Shown: one piece after another, positions 31,797 through 39,846 of the stretch
Numbering within the stretch: position 1 is the stretch's first letter
Layout: each line of letters begins with the position of its first letter
From: Lachnospiraceae bacterium
GTDB lineage: Bacteria > Bacillota > Clostridia > Lachnospirales > Lachnospiraceae
Assembly: GCA_003979345.1 (NCBI GenBank)
Contig: RYVZ01000008.1
Location: forward strand, 1-39,958
Reading direction: 5' to 3'
DNA: 39,958 bases
Notes under the pieces: model-generated
What the model was told of the DNA's origin: nothing
Database searches by the model: none
Seen by the model: the letters and a program-made list of their open reading frames with translations, nothing else
Position numbers and translations under genes: made by a program

Positions 31797-31836
31797 GGCG
31801 CGGCAGTCCGGACGCTTTCGTATTGGTACATTCTCA
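31728..31836 (-). pseudogene. N-terminal remnant of an XRE-type HTH gene
   Basis: Read on the minus strand, the sequence gives VPIRKRPDCRALGQEIKRRR and KANGWTQEHLAQL, a typical XRE helix-turn-helix N-terminus. It stops matching at the junction with the sigma-factor-like remnant (~31728). No intact start codon in frame is obvious. Confidence 0.5.
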
Positions 31837-31925
31837 CATTTCCCCTATATTATTTTACATTTCGGGTGAGGCAAATTGAACGAATTATAGGCAAATAATT
31901 TGATTTTATAAATATCAAAATAAAC

Positions 31926-31955
31926 TTGCTTTTTTTAATGACACCGTGATATAAT
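31926..31955 (+). promoter_or_regulatory. Promoter of the M29-like peptidase operon
   Basis: TTGCTT (31926-31931), an 18-base spacer and TATAAT (31950-31955) with a TGn extension. Confidence 0.65.
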
Positions 31956-31979
31956 CATTAGCAGATTGGAGGTGAAATG

Positions 31980-32972
31980 ATGAAAAGCGAAACAGTATCC
32001 AAGATTGTAAAAGCAAGTGGCGTTTCATCCGGAGAGCTTGTTCTTGTTCACTTTTGGGGAGAGGATGCCGATAAGGAAATAGCAAATAGCTTTGCTGCGT
32101 CCGTTGCCGCATTAGGCGCAACACCAGTCCTTTTGCAGCAGTCCCGCTCTATCAATCAGGAAATCTTCTCGTCCGCAAAGGAAAGCTGCTTCGATGATCG
32201 GTATTTTGATCTGTTCTCAAAATTCGATGCTGTGCTGGACGTGTTTGCCTACCGGCCCATTGTCCTTGGCTATCAGATTGAAAATGAGCAGATGGCTCTT
32301 TACCGCAAGTACATATCGCAGCTCTTTTATAAGCTAATGGAGTGCAGGCGGTTTACGCAAATCCGCGTTCCGACAGAAGCCAATGCTGCCGAGTCCAACC
32401 TTGATCCGCAAGATTATGTTCAGCGAATGAATAAGGCTTATGATATTGACTATGAAGCAGTCCATATAGCTTGTAAGCGTGAGACTGAACGATTTGCCGG
32501 AGTCAAACAGGTAGCCGTTCATACGGGTGCTGACTGTATGCTGTACCTTGACTTAACCGGTCGTGTGTGGCACATCGACGCTGGCGACGGCGATCTTCCC
32601 TGCGGTGAGATCTATATTGCCCCTGTTGAGAATAAGACCAATGGCAATGTGTTTTTTAAGACATTCTATCTGGATGATGTGAAATACAGCAATGTCACAT
32701 TGCAGATTTTGAATGGCGAGATTTCCGGCAGCAGCCATACGGAAATTGCAAAGCACTTTGCAGAGCAGCCAAAGGAAAACCGGATTGTCTGTGAGCTGGG
32801 GCTTGGAATGAACCCTAATGTTACAGACTTGTGCGGATATACCGTATTGGACGAAAAAATGGCTGGAACATTCCATATTGCCGTCGGCGCAAACAATATG
32901 TTCGGCGGCGAAAATAAGGCATCTGACCACATTGATTTTGTGGGATGCGGAAAAATTGAGGTTATCCTATGA
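31980..32972 (+). CDS. M29-like aminopeptidase
   Basis: About 330 residues, starting at the second of two adjacent ATG codons (GGAGG is 7 bases before 31980). The C-terminal half has the metal-ligand motifs of M29 (AmpS/AmpT) aminopeptidases: LPCGEIYIAPVE with its Glu, CELGLGMNPN with its Glu, GTFHIAVGANNMFGG with its His, and SDHIDFVG with its His and Asp. These enzymes hold two metal ions and remove N-terminal residues; a related branch contains ring-cleaving NicX-type enzymes, so peptidase activity is likely but not certain. The stop overlaps the next start (ATGA). The third gene of the operon is a regulator, suggesting an inducible unit. Confidence 0.75.
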   Translation: MKSETVSKIVKASGVSSGELVLVHFWGEDADKEIANSFAASVAALGATPVLLQQSRSINQEIFSSAKESCFDDRYFDLFSKFDAVLDVFAYRPIVLGYQIENEQMALYRKYISQLFYKLMECRRFTQIRVPTEANAAESNLDPQDYVQRMNKAYDIDYEAVHIACKRETERFAGVKQVAVHTGADCMLYLDLTGRVWHIDAGDGDLPCGEIYIAPVENKTNGNVFFKTFYLDDVKYSNVTLQILNGEISGSSHTEIAKHFAEQPKENRIVCELGLGMNPNVTDLCGYTVLDEKMAGTFHIAVGANNMFGGENKASDHIDFVGCGKIEVIL

Positions 32973-33340
32973 TTGAACAAAAAGTGTCGAAGCTGAATAG
33001 CTATTTCGAGGAGCAGATCGCCATGTGCAACCAGCGCAACAAAAAATTGCTTGACGATGAGCGTACAGATGAGGTCGCTTTTGAAAAGGTGAAAGCAAAC
33101 GTCTATGACATTTTCCGCACTATTCTTTCCGTTGCGGTTAAAACCGGTAAAGGAGATCCCGATGCAGTGCGGCGTTTCTTTGTCCAAAAGACCGAGCAAA
33201 TTCCCTCAAGCTGGGTGACTGCATATGACAAAGCCAAACAACATAATGATGCGGTCAAGATGCGTCTTGAGCAAATCAAGCTGGATACGATCGGTGAGAT
33301 CAAGGAAAATTTCGCAAAGACTTGGGAGGGAGCAGAATGA
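32969..33340 (+). CDS. Conserved small helical protein of unknown function
   Basis: A 123-residue, all-helical, charged protein without signal peptide or membrane segment. It overlaps the peptidase stop by four bases and its own stop overlaps the ArsR start, so it is the middle gene of a tightly coupled operon. The C-terminal DAVKMRLEQIKLDTIGEIKE stretch could form a coiled coil. I do not recognise a named domain. Tight linkage suggests a partner or adaptor of one of its neighbours. Confidence 0.7.
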   Translation: MIEQKVSKLNSYFEEQIAMCNQRNKKLLDDERTDEVAFEKVKANVYDIFRTILSVAVKTGKGDPDAVRRFFVQKTEQIPSSWVTAYDKAKQHNDAVKMRLEQIKLDTIGEIKENFAKTWEGAE

Positions 33341-33891
33341 CAGAGGCTGAGGCGATTCGCCTTTTTAAGTGCCTGTCTGATAAGTCCCGATTGCAGATTT
33401 TGAAATCGCTCGCAATTGAAGATATGTATGTTGAGCGGTTGGCCGAAAGACTTGGTATTACTGCACCTACGGTTTCTTTTCACCTTAAAAAGCTGGCAGA
33501 TGCCGGTGCAGTTTCGTCCTACAAAAGCCAGTATTATATGATGTACTCGCTCAAAAAGGATATTTTTGAGACGAGCATTTTGGAAATTCTGCAAGAGGAG
33601 TCTGACGAGGCTGAAGTTCAGGCTCAACGGGACGCCGAATATCGTCAAAAAGTGGTTGATGCATTTTTTGAATATGGCAGGCTGAAAGCTATTCCTACCC
33701 AACGAAAGAAAGAGCGTATCGTTCTGGAAGTTATTGCCCAGGCATTTGAATATGACCGTACTTATACTGAGCGGGAAGTAAATATCATTATTGCAGATTT
33801 CCATGATGATTTCTGTACAATCCGCCGTGATATGGTTGGCGAACAGCTTTTGGATCGAGATGCCAAGGGTTATTGGCGTATTAAGCCATAA
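33337..33891 (+). CDS. ArsR-type regulator with DUF2087 domain
   Basis: A 184-residue protein starting at ATG 33337, which overlaps the preceding stop; GGGAGGGAG lies upstream. Residues 1-~85 are an ArsR-like winged helix (LFKCLSDKSRLQILKSLAIE, and TAPTVSFHLKKLADAGAV as recognition helix). Residues ~110-184 match DUF2087 (RKKERIVLEVIAQAFEYDRT, then YTEREVNIIIADFHDDFCTI and RRDMVGEQLLDRD). No metal-binding ArsR cysteines are seen, so it may sense something other than a metal. It probably controls its own operon. A terminator follows at 33978. Confidence 0.88.
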   Translation: MTEAEAIRLFKCLSDKSRLQILKSLAIEDMYVERLAERLGITAPTVSFHLKKLADAGAVSSYKSQYYMMYSLKKDIFETSILEILQEESDEAEVQAQRDAEYRQKVVDAFFEYGRLKAIPTQRKKERIVLEVIAQAFEYDRTYTEREVNIIIADFHDDFCTIRRDMVGEQLLDRDAKGYWRIKP

Positions 33892-33977
33892 GGAGAAAAA
33901 CGGTTATTGGAATTATTGGAGAAAGATGAACAGGCAAATCCATCCTTGCAGACAAGCTGAGATCTCTGCTGGGCGCA

Positions 33978-34020
33978 GAGCCGATAACACGCAGATTAAA
34001 AAAGCGGTTATCGGCTCTTT
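33978..34020 (+). terminator. Terminator of the M29/ArsR operon
   Basis: GAGCCGATAAC (33978-33988) pairs perfectly with GTTATCGGCTC (34007-34017), followed by TTTCT. Confidence 0.8.
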
Positions 34021-34113
34021 CTATATTGTCCGTCCCGTGACTTTTTCTACTGGTACACTCAGGAAACATTTTTTTTCTAATCGGAATCCGGTACCGGTCT
34101 TCGATTTGATGAA

Positions 34114-34142
34114 TTGCAGTCTTTCAGTTCAGGTGCTATAAT
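34114..34142 (+). promoter_or_regulatory. Promoter of the DUF3795 gene
   Basis: TTGCAG (34114-34119), a 17-base spacer and TATAAT (34137-34142) with TGC before it (extended -10). The rest of the 380-base gap from 33892 to 34271 holds only the terminator at 33978 and the repeat at 34208. Confidence 0.65.
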
Positions 34143-34207
34143 AATGCCAAAAGAAACCAGCAGTTGCAACGGGGCATGAAATGATAGGGCAGAGAGGGTG
34201 AAATGTT

Positions 34208-34276
34208 GAAAGAAAATTGTTTCAACAGCCCTGATTTAAGTGCGTCCTAAAGCATGCAGATGGGAGCAAATATGAA
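34208..34276 (+). repeat. Diverged single copy of the 66-bp structured repeat
   Basis: The segment aligns along its whole length with the tandem unit at 39840: both have GTTTCAA, CCCTGATTT, AGTGCGT-CTAAAGCA, and GGGAGCAA in the same order and spacing. Here the inner stem is weakened and the element runs into the DUF3795 start, supplying its ribosome site (GGGAG). Confidence 0.75.
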
Positions 34277-34730
34277 AAGATCAACTGCAGTATGCGGTCT
34301 GGACTGCGCAGAATGTGAGTTAAGGGACAGCTGTGAGGGCTGCGGGGTGCTTGGAAAAAACTGTATGATCGCTACCTGCTGCCGGAGCAAAGGGCAGGAA
34401 CGGTGCGAGGATTTTTTTAAGCCGGACGGGAAATGCGGACTAAAGGAACAGCTTCTCTCGGAGATACGTGCGCTTGGGATCGCGGACATGGAAGACGTTA
34501 CGACGCTTTATGCGCTGAAAGGTTCTTTTGTAAATCTGGAATACATGTTGCCGGGCGGACAGAAAGTGAAATTCTGGGAAGATGATAAGATCTATCTCGG
34601 CAATCAGGTCGGCAAAAAGGGCAGTGACAGATGTTATGGGATAACGGCGGATGAAACGTATCTTCTTATCTGTGAATACGGAGAAAACGGTTCCGATCCG
34701 GAAATTGTGGTATTCAAAAGAAGAAAATGA
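34272..34730 (+). CDS. DUF3795 cysteine-rich protein
   Basis: A 152-residue protein. ATG 34272 follows GGGAG by 5 bases; upstream in-frame ATGs at 34254 and 34260 lie in the repeat and are less likely. The first ~50 residues are a cysteine cluster (AVCGLDCAECELRDSCEGCG, then NCMIATCC) typical of DUF3795, a probable zinc- or iron-sulfur-binding domain. The C-terminal ~80 residues are a small beta-rich domain ending EIVVFKRRK. Function is not established. Confidence 0.8.
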   Translation: MKRSTAVCGLDCAECELRDSCEGCGVLGKNCMIATCCRSKGQERCEDFFKPDGKCGLKEQLLSEIRALGIADMEDVTTLYALKGSFVNLEYMLPGGQKVKFWEDDKIYLGNQVGKKGSDRCYGITADETYLLICEYGENGSDPEIVVFKRRK

Positions 34731-34807
34731 GCTGTCTGTGACATAGTCCGTGGGACGGATGGATCTTTATGATCCTGATTTGGATAATTGGAAGGGGGAT
34801 TGTCTGC

Positions 34808-35230
34808 ATGAAGAAAATGCTGAATACATCCATGATCTATTTTATTGCAGCGATTGCGGCTGGAGTATTCTATCGGGAATTTACGAAATGGCAGGGATTT
34901 ACGGGAAAAACGATGCTTGCCTTTGTACATACGCATTTGTTTGTATTCGGAATGATCCTGTTCCTTATTCTTGCATTATTCTGCAGTCGCGATGACCGCA
35001 TTTCGGAAAGCAAAATTTTCAAATGCTTTTTTATTTTTTACAATAGTTCGCTTCCGTTTATGGTGTGCATGATGCTTATAAGAGGTGTCCTTCAGGTAAA
35101 AGGCGCTGTGCTTTCGAAAGCGGCCGATGCAGCGATTTCAGGGATTGCCGGCATTTCCCACATTCTGCTCACTGCTTCTCTTGTTTTGCTTTTTATGGCA
35201 TTAAAGAAAATTTGCAGAACAGAAGAATAA
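34808..35230 (+). CDS. DUF2871 membrane protein
   Basis: A 140-residue integral membrane protein. ATG 34808, nine bases after AAGGGGGA, is chosen over 34769, which lacks a site. Four hydrophobic segments are visible, with FTGKTMLAFVHTHLFVFGMI (residues ~31-50) holding the conserved His pair of DUF2871. The family occurs in low-GC Gram-positives with no known role; the membrane His-x-His could bind heme or metal, which is inference. Confidence 0.75.
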   Translation: MKKMLNTSMIYFIAAIAAGVFYREFTKWQGFTGKTMLAFVHTHLFVFGMILFLILALFCSRDDRISESKIFKCFFIFYNSSLPFMVCMMLIRGVLQVKGAVLSKAADAAISGIAGISHILLTASLVLLFMALKKICRTEE

Positions 35231-35336
35231 CAGGATAACCGTTCAGGGATCTGCCTAAACGGCTGCACGCTAACAGGGATGTTCGCGGGACGCGTATGCC
35301 TTTGGTAATTGACAGCAGAAGGAGAAGAAACGGGGA

Positions 35337-35687
35337 ATGGAAGATTTCGGTTTTGGGGAAATGCAGGATATGCAGATAAGACTGCAGGAACAATATAAGG
35401 ACAGGTGGGAGCCCGTGTGTCCTCTGTCGGGAAGGAATAAGCTGTTATGGCTTATGGCGGAACTGGGAGAAGTGATCGATATCATCAAGAAGGACGGGAA
35501 CGCCAAAATCATGGAGAATAGCGGTGTGCGCGTGCATTTCGTGGAGGGGAGGGCGGGTGTGCAGGCAGCACAACCCCTTTTCATAGGCTGTCAGGAACAG
35601 ATCATATTAGAAGCGGGGCAGAGATTGATATTGTGGAAGGAGTGGCGGTGCCGTGTCTATAGGACGTATCAGACATATCGAATCTGA
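35337..35687 (+). pseudogene. Decayed MazG-like pyrophosphohydrolase
   Basis: The first ~60 residues match MazG-type nucleotide pyrophosphohydrolases: MQDMQIRLQEQYKDRWEPVC, then NKLLWLMAELGEVIDIIKKD with the first ExxE metal motif (AELGE). At the second motif, HFVEEMADV in intact relatives has become HFVEGRAGV, losing both the Glu and the Asp that bind magnesium. The remaining ~50 residues (QAAQPLFIGCQEQIILEAGQ…) bear no resemblance to the family, and the frame overlaps the next gene's start. The product should be inactive, or the gene a relic. Confidence 0.6.
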
Positions 35688-36327
35688 AAAAAGAAAAGCA
35701 CGCATACGCATTTTGTTAACCGCCGGGCTGTTTTTGGGAATGTTCTGTGTGGGGGCAGGCTGTGCGAAAGATTCCCCTGCAGACAGCGGAGTGCAGGACA
35801 TTGTGCCAGAAAACGGGGCCGGACCGGACGGGACGCCTGTTACCGACGCGTGGAACGGAGCTGACACAACCGGCACGCAGGAGACGGCACAGGTCGGAAA
35901 GCTGATACTGACACTTCCGAAGGGCTATTCCGAATCTACGACGGACGGATTATACCTGAATCAAAACTATCCCGACGATCAGTCTAATGTTTATATCTAT
36001 GCGACCGAAAAAACAACGGATTTTGAACAGGTGATGGCAGGGGGCAGGGAACAGTTTGCTGCGTTTCTTGATGATGCATATGAGGAACAATATAAGGAAA
36101 GACCTGAAATTTCGATGACGCGCTATGAAGCGGTATCGGTCGGGAATTATCCTGCCTATGCCGTGGAACTTTCTTATGACTTGAAGGGCGTGCATTACGT
36201 GCAGCTTGAATATATCGTGGATGCGGACAAAACTTATTATATCGCGTTCTCGCAGGTGGGAGACAGTTTGTGGATGGAGGCGTTTCGCGGCAGTGCGGAA
36301 ACCATGATTTTTTCGGAGGCGGAGTAA
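35653..36327 (+). CDS. Putative lipoprotein
   Basis: A 224-residue protein from GTG 35653, with GGAAGGAGTGGCGG upstream. The signal sequence ends in the lipobox VGAGC (Cys near residue 37). An Asp/Gly/Thr-rich linker of ~40 residues and a globular alpha/beta domain follow (LILTLPKGYSESTTDGLYL to IAFSQVGDSLWMEAF). This resembles PsbP-like or DUF-type lipoprotein domains that bind small ligands, but no family is certain. It should sit on the outer face of the membrane. Confidence 0.7.
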   Translation: MSIGRIRHIESEKRKARIRILLTAGLFLGMFCVGAGCAKDSPADSGVQDIVPENGAGPDGTPVTDAWNGADTTGTQETAQVGKLILTLPKGYSESTTDGLYLNQNYPDDQSNVYIYATEKTTDFEQVMAGGREQFAAFLDDAYEEQYKERPEISMTRYEAVSVGNYPAYAVELSYDLKGVHYVQLEYIVDADKTYYIAFSQVGDSLWMEAFRGSAETMIFSEAE

Positions 36328-36505
36328 GGAAGACGGGGAAGGTACCGGAGTGCGGCGAAATCTCTGTTTGGCACCAACTCAATTATAGGTTGAATCGGTT
36401 TTTATCCGTTCAATTGTTGCTTGCTGTAAAAATGAGACAGAGTTTGGGATAATCAGTCTGTGATGAGGAAGTTTGATTCCTCTGTGCAGAAAGGATGGAA
36501 ACAAT

Positions 36506-37207
36506 ATGTTTGATATGAAAAATGTAGGATTCAAAATCTCAGAGCTGAGAAAGCAGCAAAACATGACGCAAATGGAGCTTGCCGACAGAATGGGTATCAG
36601 TTTTCAGGCGGTGTCGAATTGGGAGCGTGGAAGTTCCATGCCGGATATTTCAAAACTGCCGGAGCTTGCGCAGATTTTTCATGTGACGATAGACGAAATC
36701 CTGAGTGAAAAATCCGGACTGGTTGAAAGTGCGGCAAAGGATAACCTCGGCGAATATCTGGAAGACAACACCGTCACACTGAAGGAGGCTACGGATGCTG
36801 CGCCCATATTGAAACCGGAGCAGATAAATATGATCTTTGATAGAGTGGAAAGGGAGATGATGAACTCGCAGGAAATGCAGGACGTCGGGTTTGGCGACGG
36901 GCTTGGGCTGATGCCTTTTTTGAGTGCCGATACAATAAGCGGGCTTGCCCGAAAAGTAGCCGATGCGGGCAGTTATAAAAAACTATTTGAAATTGCTCCG
37001 TTTGTGAAACGAAATGTCTTAGAGCAGATTGCCCGCGACATGGAGGCGGAGCGAAAAAGCATTTCGGACATTGTGCCGTTTATCTCAGATGCGGTGATCG
37101 AAGAACTCGCGTGGAACCGGTACAGGGCGGAAGGGCTCTATTCGCTTGATGACATCATGCCCTTTATTCCTCAAGAGACGCTTCAGGAAATTGCGAAGAA
37201 AGAATAA
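36506..37207 (+). CDS. XRE-family regulator with C-terminal helical repeats, truncated
   Basis: The 233-residue frame starts at ATG 36506 after AAAGGATGG. Residues ~8-65 form a classic XRE helix-turn-helix (KISELRKQQNMTQMELADRM, QAVSNWERGSSMPDISKL). Residues ~125-233 are tandem helical repeats with the pattern I-x-PF-(I/L/V) near EIAPFV, DIVPFI and DIMPFI. The frame stops at TAA 37205-37207 after EIAKKE, but two more repeats are encoded directly behind it in shifted frames (37203-37381), so the gene is probably frameshifted. DNA binding could survive; the repeat domain would be shortened. Confidence 0.8.
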   Translation: MFDMKNVGFKISELRKQQNMTQMELADRMGISFQAVSNWERGSSMPDISKLPELAQIFHVTIDEILSEKSGLVESAAKDNLGEYLEDNTVTLKEATDAAPILKPEQINMIFDRVEREMMNSQEMQDVGFGDGLGLMPFLSADTISGLARKVADAGSYKKLFEIAPFVKRNVLEQIARDMEAERKSISDIVPFISDAVIEELAWNRYRAEGLYSLDDIMPFIPQETLQEIAKKE

Positions 37208-37381
37208 TGAGGGGCATGGGCTGAAGCATTTTCAATCAATTGCGCCATTTTTAGAGAGCAGTTTCTTAAACAGGTTTGCCAGAAAAGTAATTGAAAAGAC
37301 GGAGTGAGTGCGGTTCAAGAGCTGCGTCCTTTCTTAGATAAAGATATGCTGTCAATGTATGAAGGAATTGATAAGAAATAA
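37203..37381 (+). pseudogene. Out-of-frame C-terminal repeats of the XRE regulator
   Basis: In the +1 frame, 37203-37307 reads …GHGLKHFQSIAPFLESSFLN and RFARKVIEKTE before TGA. From 37304, back in the original frame, it reads VSAVQELRPFLDKDMLSMYE and ends at TAA 37379-37381. Both segments carry the same I-x-PFL repeat as the regulator. The rest of the gap to 37533 holds the pfp promoter. Confidence 0.6.
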
Positions 37382-37423
37382 CTTTTAACAATCCCTGCGG
37401 AGGAAGAATTTGGTATTTTATGC

Positions 37424-37452
37424 TTGTGCCGACAATACCGATTTGATATAAT
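37424..37452 (+). promoter_or_regulatory. Promoter of pfp
   Basis: TTGTGC (37424-37429), a 17-base spacer and TATAAT (37447-37452), about 80 bases before the start at 37534. Confidence 0.65.
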
Positions 37453-37533
37453 GAGAACGATGTGGATATACTGACATGTAAGGTGCAGTGTGTCCTGTGC
37501 AAAAATAAACCAATATTATAAGGAGAGGTCAAA

Positions 37534-38778
37534 ATGAAGGGTAATATTGTTGTTGGACAGTCCGGCGGACCGACCGCCGTCATCAATTCTTCCATCGCGG
37601 GCGTGTATGTTCAGGCGAAGAAGCTTGGCGTGAACAAGGTTTACGGCATGGTACACGGAATCGAAGGATTTTTAGAGGACAAGCTCTGCGATATGGACGA
37701 GTATTTCTCCGATCCGGTCAATGTGGAGATCTTAAAGAGAACGCCTTCCGCATTTTTAGGCTCCTGCCGTTTCAAAATGCCGAAGATCGAGGGTCATGAG
37801 GATGTTTACGAGAAGGTATTTGAGATCATGGAGAAGCATGATATCGAATGCTTATTCTATGCGGGCGGCAATGATTCCATGGATACCGTTAAAATGCTTT
37901 CCGATTATGCGGCTGCGCACGGCAAGAGCCAGCGTTTCATGGGCGTTCCGAAGACGATCGATAACGACCTTCCGATCACCGATCATTGTCCGGGCTACGG
38001 TTCCGCGGCAAAATATATCGCGACTTCGTTGAAGGAAGTCATCCGTGACAACGAATCCTTTGGCGCAAAGAAGCCGACCGTTTGTATCGTTGAGATCATG
38101 GGAAGAAATGCAGGCTGGCTGACAGCGGCTGCGGCGCTTGCAAAGGGAAGCGACTGCTCCGGTGCGGATGCGATCTATCTGCCTGAGAAAGTATTTGATA
38201 TGGATGCATTCATGGCAAAAGTAAAAGAACTTGGCGCGACAAAGAGCTCTGTTGTCATTGCGGTATCCGAAGGTGTTCATATCGCAGACGGACGTTATGT
38301 GTGTGAGCTTGCCAACGAGAATGTGGCAGTCGATGCATTCGGCCACAAGCAGATGTCCGGTACGGCGGCATACCTTGCACAGCTTGTTGCGGCTGAGACC
38401 GGCTTAAAGACCCGTGCGATCGAGTTCTCCACACTTCAGAGAGCAGCGACGCATTTGGCTTCCTTAACAGATATCAACGAGGCGTTCCAGGCGGGCGCGG
38501 ATGCAATGAAGGCAGCCGCAAACGGCGAGACGGGCAAGATGATCATCTTCACGAGGGACGGAGAGGATCCGTATGAGTGCGGTACAAGCTCCTATGATAT
38601 TCATGAGATCGCGAACGTGGAGAGACATGTTCCCGACGAGTGGTTCACGGAGGACGGCACGAACCTGAATGAAAAATATATCGCGTATGCGCGTCCGCTG
38701 ATCATGGGCGAACTGACGCCGGTTTACGTGGACGGACTTCCGCGCCATATCGTGATGAAAGAATTGTTTGAGAAATAA
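37534..38778 (+). CDS. pfp: Pyrophosphate-dependent phosphofructokinase
   Basis: A 414-residue glycolytic enzyme that converts fructose 6-phosphate to fructose 1,6-bisphosphate. GGNDS at residues 111-115 has Asp at the position that is Gly in ATP-dependent enzymes, and PKTIDNDL has Lys where those have Gly; both mark pyrophosphate as the phosphate donor. GQSGGPTAVIN at the start and EIMGRNAGWL near residue 187 are the phosphate- and sugar-binding motifs. TAAGGAGAGGTC precedes ATG 37534. The codon use is more uniform than in neighbours, as expected of a highly expressed gene. A strong terminator follows. Confidence 0.95.
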   Translation: MKGNIVVGQSGGPTAVINSSIAGVYVQAKKLGVNKVYGMVHGIEGFLEDKLCDMDEYFSDPVNVEILKRTPSAFLGSCRFKMPKIEGHEDVYEKVFEIMEKHDIECLFYAGGNDSMDTVKMLSDYAAAHGKSQRFMGVPKTIDNDLPITDHCPGYGSAAKYIATSLKEVIRDNESFGAKKPTVCIVEIMGRNAGWLTAAAALAKGSDCSGADAIYLPEKVFDMDAFMAKVKELGATKSSVVIAVSEGVHIADGRYVCELANENVAVDAFGHKQMSGTAAYLAQLVAAETGLKTRAIEFSTLQRAATHLASLTDINEAFQAGADAMKAAANGETGKMIIFTRDGEDPYECGTSSYDIHEIANVERHVPDEWFTEDGTNLNEKYIAYARPLIMGELTPVYVDGLPRHIVMKELFEK

Positions 38779-38810
38779 GTATTTGAAGGTTTTCATTTTA
38801 AGAAGATGAA

Positions 38811-38844
38811 AAAAAGACCTCCGCGTAAAGCAGAGGTCTTTTTT
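38811..38844 (+). terminator. Terminator after pfp
   Basis: AAAAAGACCTC (38811-38821) pairs with GAGGTCTTTTT (38833-38843). Confidence 0.9.
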
Positions 38845-38943
38845 ATCATTACAGAATGATTTGATCCGCATAAAAAGTGCAAGACAGATCAAAACTTTCT
38901 GTCTGATTCTGTGTTATCCTGTCTTTGACAAGGAGGAAGACAT

Positions 38944-39846
38944 TTGTTTGAGTGGAATGAGACTGTACAGAAAATGATAGATTGGATAGAAGCGCATCTG
39001 ACAGAAGCGCCTTCCCTGCTGGAGATGTCCGATCAGATTGGGTATTCGCCGTATTACTGTTCCAGCCGTTTTCATGAGATCGCGGGAATGACATTGAAGA
39101 GCTATATCGCTGGCAGACGGCTTGCCATGGCTGCCCTGGAAATTCGGGATACAGATGCCCGGATTCTCGATATTGCTATGAAATATGGATTTTCCTCACA
39201 GGAAGCTCTGACGAGAGCATTTATGAATGCATTCGGATGTACACCGGCTGCATATCGGAAAAATCCCGTTCCGATCGCGCTTTCCAACTTAAAAGTTGTT
39301 TTCTTCCCTGAACATTATATGAGAAAAGGAGAACCTACTATGAATCAGACGTTATTGACAGACGCACATGTTCGCGTGGAGCATATTCCGGCACACAAAT
39401 ATATCGGTATTTGGGATTTGAATGCGACCGATTATATGAGTTTTTGGAGCAGGCATGATTGTGACAGTGTCTGTGGAGTAATCGACAGCATGAGTCATGT
39501 TTCACATCCGATCGTTACCTGCCATACGGCGGGATGGTTTTATGAAAATGGCAAAAGGGGCTATTTTTATGGCTTTGGGGTCCCGGAGGATTATCAGGGA
39601 GTGATTCCGGAGGGATTTGAGATCAGGGAACTGCCCGCCAGCGATTATCTTGTTTTCTTTCATCCACCCTTTGATTATTTGAAGGATTGCGGAGAGGTAA
39701 TGGGAAAAGTGGAAAAACTGGCATGGAATTATGATCCGGGATTGAACGGTTACGAGTGGAATGAAGAAGCTTGCAATGATTACCAGCGTCATTATCCGGA
39801 AGTGATCGGATATGAAGTTCTGCGTCCGGTAAAAAGAAAGAAATAA
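38944..39846 (+). CDS. AraC-family regulator with C-terminal GyrI-like effector domain
   Basis: A 300-residue regulator from TTG 38944, seven bases after AGGAGG. Residues 1-~105 are the AraC double helix-turn-helix (MIDWIEAHLTEAPSLLEMSD, DIAMKYGFSSQEALTRAFMN). Residues ~135-298 are a GyrI-like ligand-binding domain (VRVEHIPAHKYIGIWDL to EVIGYEVLRPVK). It resembles the regulator at 379 but lacks the inserted linker between the two DNA-binding motifs. It probably senses a hydrophobic or cationic compound. The last codons overlap the beginning of a tandem repeat array. Confidence 0.9.
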   Translation: MFEWNETVQKMIDWIEAHLTEAPSLLEMSDQIGYSPYYCSSRFHEIAGMTLKSYIAGRRLAMAALEIRDTDARILDIAMKYGFSSQEALTRAFMNAFGCTPAAYRKNPVPIALSNLKVVFFPEHYMRKGEPTMNQTLLTDAHVRVEHIPAHKYIGIWDLNATDYMSFWSRHDCDSVCGVIDSMSHVSHPIVTCHTAGWFYENGKRGYFYGFGVPEDYQGVIPEGFEIRELPASDYLVFFHPPFDYLKDCGEVMGKVEKLAWNYDPGLNGYEWNEEACNDYQRHYPEVIGYEVLRPVKRKK

